Assembly: GCA_045538735.1 (NCBI GenBank)
Contig: JAZSRY010000060.1
Coordinates: forward strand, 1 to 12,469
DNA length: 12,469 nt
Source: SIG459 sp045538735
GTDB taxonomy: Bacteria; Bacillota; Clostridia; Oscillospirales; Oscillospiraceae
Direction of reading: 5' to 3'
Part shown: one piece after another, positions 1-5,141 of the stretch
Layout: each line of letters starts with the position of its first letter
Numbering within the stretch: the first letter of the stretch is position 1
The notes under the pieces: model-generated
Databases searched by the model: none
The model's input: only the letters and a program-made list of their open reading frames with translations
Told to the model about the DNA's origin: nothing
Program-made: the position numbers and the translations under genes

Positions 1-25
1 GACTGCAAAAGCAGTCGGCTTTTTT
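1..25 (+). terminator. Intrinsic terminator, cut by the window edge
   Basis: GACTGC (1-6), an AAAA loop and GCAGTC (11-16) form a stem followed by GGC and a run of six T. The GGC after the right arm suggests the stem extends leftward outside the window. It would end a plus-strand gene lying before position 1. Confidence 0.7.
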
Positions 26-66
26 GCGTCAGGGCTGGAATGATGGGATGTCGGAAGAGTGGTATA

Positions 67-298
67 TGTCTCCGACGGGCATATTCTTTTTGTGCCAGCA
101 AAAAGAATATGGAAAGAAAAACAGGCCAAAGAGGGGCGCAGAAAGCCCCTCTTTGGAAACTCCCTCAGTGCGGCAAACGGAAAACTATTGTGCCACATAA
201 TCAAATTCTAAACCTTAGTGTGCATTCCTCGACTTCCGCTCGGGACGCTGCTGCGTGTAGGCGCCTGTTCGGCGCCACGGGGATTTTCCCTCGTAGTG
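67..298 (+). repeat. Composite intergenic repeat, copy 1
   Basis: This 232-bp block is the reverse complement of most of 7711-7943, aligned without gaps over about 195 bp at roughly 80% identity by hand count. Its modules in order are: an AT-rich hairpin (arms 80-91 and 100-111); a hairpin with arms CCAAAGAGGGGC and GCCCCTCTTTGG starting near 123; a spacer with the GCTCGGGACGCTGCTGCG segment near 238-255; and a GGCGCC-tgttc-GGCGCC palindrome near 260-277. An open frame runs through it, but the changes between copies fall about equally on all three codon positions, so it is not coding. Confidence 0.85.
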
Positions 299-310
299 TT
301 TTCGCGCACT

Positions 311-340
311 CCCGTAGGGCGGGGTGACCACACCCCGCCG
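311..340. repeat. REP-like palindrome, GTAGGG class
   Basis: Perfect 9-bp arms GGCGGGGTG (318-326) and CACCCCGCC (331-339) with an ACCA loop, preceded by CCCGTAG. It belongs to the GTAGGG-headed palindromes found at ten other places in the window and sits next to the composite repeat, as in copies 2 to 4. Confidence 0.75.
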
Positions 341-348
341 CCAAAGTG

Positions 349-380
349 AAAAGCGGGTCGGTTTTCCGACCCGCTTTTTT
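349..380. terminator. Bidirectional intrinsic terminator after queT
   Basis: Arms AAAAGCGGGTCGG (349-361) and CCGACCCGCTTTT (366-378) around a TTTT loop, with T-rich ends on both strands. It begins just past the queT stop codon at 383, so it most likely ends queT transcription, and it could also stop reading from the left. Confidence 0.85.
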
Positions 381-382
381 GC

Positions 383-925
383 TTACAGCTTCTCTCTTAT
401 TTTCTCATAAAACTTTGCCTTTGGCAGGTAGCGGATGAGGGCAAGACCCAAAGTGAACATCACCAGCAGCTCACCGAGTCCCACCTGCGCGCCGTAAAAG
501 CTCCAAAGCAGAGCAAAGGGTGCGCTGTCGGCGCCCGTGCTGGTGCCCATATAGGCAATAACCGCGCCCACAATCACCGCGTTGAACACCACGGGGGCGG
601 CACAGACCAGAATGCAGCGCCACCAGCTTCCGTAGTGTCCGTCTTTTCCGAGAGCGGCGGAGGAAAGTCCGCAAAGAAGAGTTGCCAATGAGCCGAAAAC
701 CACATCAAGGGGGCCTGCGGGACTCAGGAGATTGGCAATTACGCAGCCTGCGAAAAGACCCCACGCCGTTGAGGGGAAGAAAAAGGGCAAAACACACAGC
801 GCCTCCGCCACGCGAAACTGAACTCCGCTGTAGCTCATAAAGCCAAGGGCCATCGTCAGCGCCGCATATATGGCCGCAATAAGGGCGGAAAAGGCAAGGC
901 GGTGGACAGAATTTTTGTTTTTCAT
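383..925 (-). CDS. queT: QueT-family queuosine-precursor transporter (ECF S component)
   Basis: This 180-aa hydrophobic membrane protein resembles the QueT family, the substrate-binding S component of energy-coupling-factor importers thought to take up a queuine or preQ1-type precursor for tRNA queuosine synthesis. Seen in sequence: about five to six membrane stretches, the family-like segment VQFRVAEAL (35-43), DVVFGSLATLL (74-84) and GELLV (151-155). Length is normal for the family. The start at 925 was chosen over an in-frame ATG at 1006 because GGAGG lies 9 nt upstream of 925, and the extra residues would be translated from a structured leader. No ECF ATPase or T subunit is in the window, so it probably shares a module encoded elsewhere. 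It has its own promoter (1073-1101), a leader (935-1067) and a terminator (349-380). Family assignment is by recognition of motifs, and the substrate is inferred. Confidence 0.85.
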   Translation of the reverse strand: MKNKNSVHRLAFSALIAAIYAALTMALGFMSYSGVQFRVAEALCVLPFFFPSTAWGLFAGCVIANLLSPAGPLDVVFGSLATLLCGLSSAALGKDGHYGSWWRCILVCAAPVVFNAVIVGAVIAYMGTSTGADSAPFALLWSFYGAQVGLGELLVMFTLGLALIRYLPKAKFYEKIREKL

Positions 926-934
926 AATAAAAAG

Positions 935-1067
935 CCTCCATTTTTTGATAACAAAAAACGGAGGCGCAATAGCTCTTATCTTCGGGCAAATCCGCCCGCG
1001 GTCCATTTTTTGTTCGCGCTCTCTCAGCGCGGGCAGGGTCGTGGAAACCTGCCGTATTCATTTGCGT
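935..1067 (-). promoter_or_regulatory. Structured queT leader with a Shine-Dalgarno-masking hairpin (riboswitch candidate)
   Basis: In the minus-strand RNA from about 1067: CGCAA (1066-1062) can pair with UUGCG (969-965), enclosing three hairpins. These are GGCAGG/CCUGCC (1053-1048 with 1037-1032), CGCGCU/AGCGCG (1031-1026 with 1020-1015) and CGGGC/GCCCG (998-994 with 987-983), with an A-rich linker. Directly next to this closing stem is a 13-bp hairpin (964-952 with 947-935) whose 3' arm is the GGAGG of queT. One pair in it is G-U, which pairs only in the minus-strand RNA. QueT genes are known targets of preQ1 riboswitches, so a preQ1-sensing leader is a reasonable hypothesis. I could not match it to a specific preQ1 class. 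The hairpin is followed by CUUUUU, so attenuation is also possible. Confidence 0.6.
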
Positions 1068-1072
1068 GGGCT

Positions 1073-1101
1073 ATTCTAACATGGCTTTTGCCGCAAGTCA
1101 A
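1073..1101 (-). promoter_or_regulatory. queT promoter
   Basis: The minus strand reads TTGACT (1101-1096), a 17-bp spacer and TAGAAT (1078-1073), five of six matches to each consensus hexamer with ideal spacing. Transcription would begin near 1067-1065, just before the structured leader. Confidence 0.75.
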
Positions 1102-1108
1102 GAGGACT

Positions 1109-1210
1109 TTAGTCCTCCATGAAATCCCGAAAATCCTCTTCGCTGGCGAAGAGCATATAGCGTCCCTCAAAATATCCCCAATAGCCTGCCTGAGTGTAGT
1201 AACCTTTCAT
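1109..1210 (-). CDS. Small 33-aa conserved-looking protein of unknown function
   Basis: The minus strand encodes a 33-aa protein starting MKGYYTQAGYWGYFEG and ending FRDFMED. The N-terminal half is rich in Tyr and Gly, and the C-terminal part is acidic (SEEDFRDFMED). No signal peptide or membrane segment is visible. It is supported by a GGGAG ribosome binding site 8 nt before the ATG, a strong TATAAT hexamer 33 nt upstream, and a stop codon inside a GAGGAC/GTCCTC stem that may act as a weak terminator. The pattern of a Tyr/Gly-rich start then an ML-F-A-S-E-x-D-F motif reminds me of short hypothetical proteins in other Clostridia, but that is memory and not a search. It ends 8 bp before the -35 box of queT, so the two may be co-transcribed in part. 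Function unknown. Confidence 0.7.
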   Translation of the reverse strand: MKGYYTQAGYWGYFEGRYMLFASEEDFRDFMED

Positions 1211-1242
1211 CGCTGACGCTCCCTTCCCTGTTTTCTGCCTTT

Positions 1243-1265
1243 ATTATAGGGAAGCAGCTGTACCA
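1243..1265 (-). promoter_or_regulatory. Promoter of the 33-aa small gene
   Basis: A perfect TATAAT on the minus strand (1248-1243) lies about 33 nt before the start codon, giving a leader of about 26 nt that contains GGGAG. The -35 element is weak: TTAAAT at 16-bp or GTTAAA at 17-bp spacing, three of six matches either way. Confidence 0.55.
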
Positions 1266-1288
1266 TTTAACGGACAAATGAAATTTGC

Positions 1289-1332
1289 AGACGCGCCCAA
1301 GGCTCCCTTGTGTAAAGGGAGGCTTTGGCGCA
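1289..1332. repeat. Partial CTCCCTT/AAGGGAG hairpin repeat
   Basis: CTCCCTT (1303-1309) and AAGGGAG (1315-1321) flank a GTGTA loop, embedded in CCAAGG and GCTTTGG. This is a truncated member of the CCTCCC hairpin family seen at 2199-2306, 5027-5077, 6326-6375 and 11133-11240. It sits directly after the 3' end of the regulator gene. Confidence 0.6.
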
Positions 1333-1370
1333 ACGCGAATATGTTGGATAAATCGGAGTTTGGCGGCGGG

Positions 1371-2066
1371 TTATTGCAAATCGCCATTTATGATATAAAC
1401 CTGTTCATCCTCTGTTCCGGGATTTTTCTGCACTACCGTATAAAATATAGTTTTATGCACTATCGTATTGGGGTAACGTGAATCATAACTTGTCATATAG
1501 CTGAATCTCGGCACCTGATTGAACTGCGAAACAGCGACATAATCGGAGGCCATAAATGTTCCAAATAACAGAGCAACACACCCAAGGATTATTAGTATGC
1601 GTGAAACGCATTTAGCGACTAAGGGCTTAATGATAAAATATAATCCAATTACCAGAAATATGCTACCCCAAATAGAATAAATACTCCCCCAACTACTGTC
1701 ATTAGGAAATATCGATAGTGCTGATACAATAACAAATATGCCAAACGCAGACATTAAAATGCCCACTACCTTTTGTTTTCCTGTTTTCGCTTCATTGTGA
1801 CTGTACTTTGCCATAGCAACAGCAGTTTCTCTTGTTTCTTTATTCATAATCTCGCTTTTCCTTTCTCCTTGAACAATTTCAGGTATGCTCACATCATAAA
1901 AGCTGGCTATCTCGACCAGCATACTAATGTCCGGCATATTACTTCCGGTCTCCCAACGTGAGACCGTCCTGCTGGATACATTCAGAACTTCCGCTAATTG
2001 TTCCTGTGTCAAACCTTTTGCTTTTCGAAGTTCTTTCAGAAAGACTCCAATTTTAATCTGATCCAT
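1371..2066 (-). CDS. Membrane-anchored XRE-family transcriptional regulator
   Basis: This 231-aa protein has an N-terminal Cro/CI-type helix-turn-helix (residues 8-62, with LTQEQLAEVLNVSSRTVSRWE as its core), a polar linker (65-98), three membrane segments (about 99-120, 129-150 and 155-173) and a 58-residue C-terminal tail. With a cytoplasmic DNA-binding end, three spans place the tail (174-231) outside the cell, so it may sense an extracellular signal. This is inference from topology. The start has a very strong GGAGGGG 8 nt upstream. A 6-6-6 dyad lies about 26 bp before the start and could be an operator for self-control. The gene is visibly more A/T-rich and less C/G-ending in codon choice than its neighbours, which suggests later acquisition. 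No target operon lies next to it; the neighbouring queT and small gene have separate promoters. The tail resembles no domain I recognise. Confidence 0.85.
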   Translation of the reverse strand: MDQIKIGVFLKELRKAKGLTQEQLAEVLNVSSRTVSRWETGSNMPDISMLVEIASFYDVSIPEIVQGERKSEIMNKETRETAVAMAKYSHNEAKTGKQKVVGILMSAFGIFVIVSALSIFPNDSSWGSIYSIWGSIFLVIGLYFIIKPLVAKCVSRILIILGCVALLFGTFMASDYVAVSQFNQVPRFSYMTSYDSRYPNTIVHKTIFYTVVQKNPGTEDEQVYIINGDLQ

Positions 2067-2091
2067 GAAGATCCCCTCCTTTCATTGTCAG

Positions 2092-2109
2092 CATAAGGCC
2101 AATCTTATG
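2092..2109. promoter_or_regulatory. Dyad upstream of the regulator gene (operator candidate)
   Basis: CATAAG (2092-2097) and CTTATG (2104-2109) form a perfect inverted repeat around GCCAAT, in the promoter-proximal region of the XRE gene. Such spacing fits a dimeric HTH protein controlling itself. I could not place -35 and -10 hexamers with confidence. Confidence 0.4.
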
Positions 2110-2197
2110 ATTTGAACACGACACAAAGCGAGAAATGCCGCATTCCTTTAATTAGACATGGCTGTCATGTATGCTTGTTTCACTGGCGCTTGCGGCG

Positions 2198-2306
2198 CCC
2201 AAGGCTCCCCTTGTCAGGGGAGCTGTCACGCAAGCAGCGTGACTGAGGGGTAGTTTTTCTCTCCCTCCGCCCCTTCGGGGCACCTCCCTCGCCAGAGGGA
2301 GGCTTG
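2198..2306. repeat. Hairpin repeat cluster (CTCCCC / GTCACGC / CCTCCC modules)
   Basis: Consecutive hairpins: CTCCCC/GGGGAG with a TTGTCA loop; GTCACGC/GCGTGAC; GCCCC-ttc-GGGGC; and CCTCCCTC/GAGGGAGG. The same order recurs at 11141-11238 with changed but still paired bases. The rest of the 2110-2390 gap holds no gene I can support. Confidence 0.75.
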
Positions 2307-2388
2307 ATACGGTGCTTAGCTGTTAAACAAATTCAAGTTTGTCGATTTGTTTTCTCAATCATACCACATTCCATACTCCGGCACAACA

Positions 2389-2425
2389 AAAGGCACAGCG
2401 GTTCGGGTTGAACCGCTGTGCCTTT
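2389..2425. terminator. Intrinsic terminator of the oppCDF segment
   Basis: Arms GGCACAGCGGTTC (2392-2404) and GAACCGCTGTGCC (2410-2422) are perfect over 13 bp and extend by A-T pairs. On the minus strand the stem is followed by TTTTGTTGT. It starts 8 bp after the oppF stop, marking the end of the importer operon. Confidence 0.9.
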
Positions 2426-2432
2426 AGCTTTC

Positions 2433-3158
2433 TCACATACTCTCAAGCAGCTTTTTGGTATATTCCTCTTTGGGATTATCGAAAATTTCGTCCACGGTGC
2501 CCTGCTCGATGATCTCGCCGCCGTTCATAACCATAACCCGGTCGCAAAGCTGATAAATAACGTTCAGGTCGTGGCTGATGAAAAGATAGCTAAGCTCCTT
2601 TTCTCTGTGCAGCTCCCGGAGCAGCTCCAGTATCTGCGCCTGAATGGTCACATCCAGTGCGCTGACGGGCTCATCGGCAATGATGAAGCGGGGGCGGCGG
2701 ATAAGGGCGGCGGCAATGCTGACGCGCTGGCGCTGACCGCCCGAAAGCTCGCGGGGATAGCGGTTTGCGAAATCTCCCCCCAGACCCACGCGCTCAAGCA
2801 TCTCCAGCACACGGCGGCGGCGCTCCGCCTTATCATACTTTCCGTAAAGGCGCAGAGGCTCCTCCACAATCCAGCCTATGGTTTTGGAGGGGTTGAGGCT
2901 GCCGTAGGGATCCTGAAACACCATCTGGGGGCGGGGGGTATGGTGGATTATCTCACCCGTATAGGGCACCATTCCCAAAATCGCCTTGCTGAGGCTGGAC
3001 TTGCCGCAGCCGCTCTCGCCCACGAGACCCAGAATCTCGCCCTTTTCCACGGAGAAGCTCACATTTTTGACGGCGTGCTGGATTTTTCCGCGGGTGAGGA
3101 CTCCCCCTGCGGAATATTCAACGCTCACATTATTGACTTCAAGGACTTTTTCTGCCAT
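2433..3158 (-). CDS. oppF: Peptide/nickel-type ABC importer ATPase, second subunit
   Basis: This 241-aa ABC ATPase energises substrate uptake at the inner face of the membrane, paired with the product of 3158-3943. Seen: Walker A GESGCGKS (47-54), Q-loop Gln82, signature LSGGQ (138-142), Walker B with ADEP (161-164), D-loop SALD (166-169) and switch His196 in SHD. Most OppF/DppF proteins are about 300-330 aa and end in a cysteine-rich oligopeptide-transporter domain. This one stops right after EEYTKKLLESM and lacks it, as in NikE- or CntF-like proteins. The stop of oppD and this start share one base (TGATG), indicating translational coupling, with AAGGA upstream. The substrate is uncertain: peptides, or a nickel/metal chelate. 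The symbol is used in the broad family sense. Confidence 0.85.
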   Translation of the reverse strand: MAEKVLEVNNVSVEYSAGGVLTRGKIQHAVKNVSFSVEKGEILGLVGESGCGKSSLSKAILGMVPYTGEIIHHTPRPQMVFQDPYGSLNPSKTIGWIVEEPLRLYGKYDKAERRRRVLEMLERVGLGGDFANRYPRELSGGQRQRVSIAAALIRRPRFIIADEPVSALDVTIQAQILELLRELHREKELSYLFISHDLNVIYQLCDRVMVMNGGEIIEQGTVDEIFDNPKEEYTKKLLESM

Positions 3159-3943
3159 CAGTCTTTCCTTTTCTCCCGCTTGGGTATGGCGGCGATAAGT
3201 TTCTTGGTGTATTCCTCCTGCGGGGCATTGAAAATCTGCTCCGTAGGTCCTGTTTCCACAATGACTCCGTTATGCATAACGGCAACGCGGCTGCAAAGCT
3301 TGCGCACCACGTTCAAATCGTGACTTATGAAGAGTATGCCCACGCCGCGGTTTTTATTGACACGCTTCAGCAGCTCGATTATCTGAGCCTGCACCGTCAC
3401 ATCAAGGGCGGTGGTGGGCTCATCGGCAATGAGCAGCTTGGGGTCGATTATAACGGCGGAGGCTATCATCGCTCTCTGGCGCTGACCGCCCGAAAGCTGA
3501 TGGGGGTGTTTTTTATATATGAGCTCAGGCTCGGGGAGACCCACCTTGCCCATAAGCTCAAGAGCAAGCTCCTTCCTCCGCTTTGCAGGAACATCCGAAT
3601 GGATGCGGAGAACCTCCTCAATCTGCTCGCCCACACGCATAAGGGGGTTGAGGCTGGTCATAGGCTCCTGAAAAATCATGCCTATCTCGCGCCCCTGCAC
3701 CCGACGAAGCTCCGCGGGGGAGAGAGCCAGCAAATCCTTGCCGCAAAAGTTTATCTCGCCTGAGATGCGGACATCGCCCCGGAGAAGTCCCGCAACGGAA
3801 AGGGCGGTTACGGTTTTGCCGCTGCCGCTTTCGCCAACGAGACCGAGGGTCTCGCCCTCGTCCATATGGAGGTCTATACCGTGGACGGCCTCGGCGGCAT
3901 TGCGTCCCGTAAACTCTATAGAGAGATTTTTAATATCAAGCAT
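3158..3943 (-). CDS. oppD: Peptide/nickel-type ABC importer ATPase, first subunit
   Basis: This 261-aa ABC ATPase pairs with the downstream OppF-like protein. In numbering from the chosen start: Walker A GESGSGKT (37-44), Q-loop Gln92, signature LSGGQ (150-154), Walker B with ADEP (173-176) and switch His208. It ends soon after EEYTKKLIAAIPKREKRKD and lacks the C-terminal cysteine motif of typical OppD, so it is of the short, NikD-like form. ATG at 3943 was chosen over GTG at 3955 because the GGGAGG ribosome binding site would touch that GTG, whereas it lies 11 nt before the ATG. The ATG overlaps the oppC stop by 8 bases, an arrangement typical of coupled translation. Family assignment is firm; substrate is not. 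Confidence 0.85.
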   Translation of the reverse strand: MLDIKNLSIEFTGRNAAEAVHGIDLHMDEGETLGLVGESGSGKTVTALSVAGLLRGDVRISGEINFCGKDLLALSPAELRRVQGREIGMIFQEPMTSLNPLMRVGEQIEEVLRIHSDVPAKRRKELALELMGKVGLPEPELIYKKHPHQLSGGQRQRAMIASAVIIDPKLLIADEPTTALDVTVQAQIIELLKRVNKNRGVGILFISHDLNVVRKLCSRVAVMHNGVIVETGPTEQIFNAPQEEYTKKLIAAIPKREKRKD

Positions 3944-4742
3944 CGCCCTTGCCACCTCCCAATCCGTCAGAGATAAGGCCGAAGCCCAGAATCAGCAGCA
4001 CGATGGTTATACCTGCGCTGAGGGGATACCAGGGGGCTTCGGAGAGGAAGCTCTGGCTTTCGCTGAGCATACGGCCAAGGCTGGGGTCGGGGGGCTGAAC
4101 GCCTATACCCAGAAAGCTCATGCTTGCTTCTGCCAAAACCGCGTTATTAAAGCCTATGGCAACGGCGCTGAGAAGCACGGGGATGACGTTGGGCAGGATA
4201 TGGACAAACATTATGCGCAAATCCTTTGCTCCCATAAGCTTTGCGGCGCGGACATAGTCCAGCTGCTTCTGCTTGGCAAACTCGCTTCGCACAACGCGGG
4301 CGAAGGAGGGAACGAACAAAATGCTCAGGGCAATGATGATATTATACTTGCCCGTACCCAGAATGCTTATCAGCACCATAGCCATCAGCACACTGGGGAA
4401 GGCGGTGATAACATCGCTTATGCGCATCAGCACCTCGTCCACCCAGCCGCCGTAATAGCCCGTGAAGGCGCCTATAAAAATGCCAAGGGCGAGGCCGATG
4501 GCAACGGTGGAGGCGGCAATGATGAGGGTTGTGCCTGCGCCCTCCAGCACGCGGGAGAAGATGTCGCGGCCGAAGTTATCAGTACCCAGAATATGCTGCA
4601 GGCTGGGTCCGTCGCTGCGGGCGGCGGCATCCATGGCCGTGGGGCTATAGGGAGTCCAGAAAAAGCCCAGCACAATAAGCGCAATCATAAAAGCGGTGAT
4701 TGCGCAGCCGAATATTAAGTTGTAATTCCGGCGTTTTTTCAT
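3936..4742 (-). CDS. oppC: ABC importer permease, OppC/DppC/NikC type
   Basis: This 268-aa inner-membrane permease forms the channel with the OppB-like protein. It has a first membrane span near residues 10-28, then an extracellular loop with the family-type LGTDNFGRDIFSRVLEGA stretch, then five more spans. The cytoplasmic EAA loop that docks the ATPase is seen around RAAKLMGAKDLRIMFVHILP. The start at 4742 (MKKRRNYN) was preferred over an in-frame ATG at 4799 because AAAGGA lies about 8 nt upstream and the longer version would translate repeat sequence. It is tightly coupled to oppD and oppF. It is separated from its natural partner oppB by 3.3 kb, with 400 bp of repeats immediately upstream and no clear promoter visible there. 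Confidence 0.88.
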   Translation of the reverse strand: MKKRRNYNLIFGCAITAFMIALIVLGFFWTPYSPTAMDAAARSDGPSLQHILGTDNFGRDIFSRVLEGAGTTLIIAASTVAIGLALGIFIGAFTGYYGGWVDEVLMRISDVITAFPSVLMAMVLISILGTGKYNIIIALSILFVPSFARVVRSEFAKQKQLDYVRAAKLMGAKDLRIMFVHILPNVIPVLLSAVAIGFNNAVLAEASMSFLGIGVQPPDPSLGRMLSESQSFLSEAPWYPLSAGITIVLLILGFGLISDGLGGGKGDA

Positions 4743-4783
4743 CGGTGGGTCCTTTCTTTTGGAAAATGGGGGCGGGCTTTGGC

Positions 4784-4809
4784 GGCGCGCTGAGGTCATC
4801 GCGCCCTAC
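4784..4809. repeat. REP-like palindrome, GTAGGGCGCG class
   Basis: GGCGCG (4784-4789) and CGCGCC (4800-4805) with inner TGA/TCA, followed by CTAC. It reads as GTAGGGCGCGATGACC on the minus strand. It lies at the oppC-proximal edge of the composite repeat. Confidence 0.7.
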
Positions 4810-4826
4810 AAGAAGGCGAAAACATC

Positions 4827-5023
4827 ACGAGGGACAGCCCCGGTGGTGCCGAACAGGCGCCTCGACGCAGCAGCGTCCTAAGCGGAAATCGTCGGGGCGT
4901 TAAGAAAATGTGCCGGTGGCACATTTTTAGCCTCCGACCGCAGCAGCTACGCTGCGAGGAGGGAAGTTGTTGGGTGTGTATATTCTTTTCGACCACGCGA
5001 AAAGAATATGGCCGTCGGAGACA
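4827..5023 (+). repeat. Composite intergenic repeat, copy 3 (rearranged)
   Basis: Order: an ACGAGG...CCCC module ending in the GGTGCCGAACAGGCGCC palindrome; a 44-bp segment (4848-4891) matching 7735-7778 with about three changes; an 83-bp segment (4891-4973) that is the reverse complement of 7950-8034; and an AT-rich hairpin (arms 4980-4991 and 4998-5009) matching 7899-7940. Relative to copy 2, one internal segment is flipped and moved, and the CCAAAGAGGGG hairpin is missing. No gene is supported between 4743 and 5141. Confidence 0.85.
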
Positions 5024-5026
5024 ACA

Positions 5027-5077
5027 ATCCCTCCGTCTTTTGCCTGCGGCAAAATCCACCTCCCTTTGCAAGGGAGG
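5027..5077. repeat. CCCTCC-hairpin-CACCTCCC repeat
   Basis: Constant ends ATCCCTCCG and CCACCTCCCTT enclose a TTTTGCC-tgc-GGCAAAA stem (5038-5054), followed by CCTCCCTT-tgc-AAGGGAGG (5059-5077). It is the same architecture as 6326-6375 and 11198-11238 but with a different inner stem. Confidence 0.75.
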
Positions 5078-5084
5078 CCTTGGC

Positions 5085-5110
5085 GGCGCGCTGAGGTCAT
5101 CGCGCCCTGC
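5085..5110. repeat. REP-like palindrome, GCGCG class
   Basis: GGCGCG (5085-5090) and CGCGCC (5101-5106) flank CTGAGGTCAT, the same core as 4784-4805, about 300 bp away in the same orientation. Confidence 0.7.
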
Positions 5111-5141
5111 GGTCATTGTTTTGGTGCGGTGGGGAAATTGC

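Noticed and set aside
1015..1031. CTGAGA in the queT leader suggesting a TPP riboswitch
   Set aside because: The other invariant TPP parts, in particular the second conserved stretch before the 3' end, are absent, and CTGAGA here is simply the loop of a GC hairpin.
968..1075. AATAGC/GCTATT pairing (1070-1075 with 968-973) as the closing stem of the queT leader
   Set aside because: The left arm overlaps the -10 box (1073-1078), so it would not be in the transcript. The CGCAA/TTGCG stem (1062-1066 with 965-969) fits the predicted RNA start.
2418..4718. Long plus-strand frames opposite the two ATPase genes and oppC
   Set aside because: They are shadows of conserved ABC genes and carry no family features of their own.
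4796..5116. Minus-strand 106-codon frame upstream of oppC
   Set aside because: It lies wholly in composite repeat and REP sequence, with no ribosome binding site, and its peptide similarity to other frames comes from the repeats.
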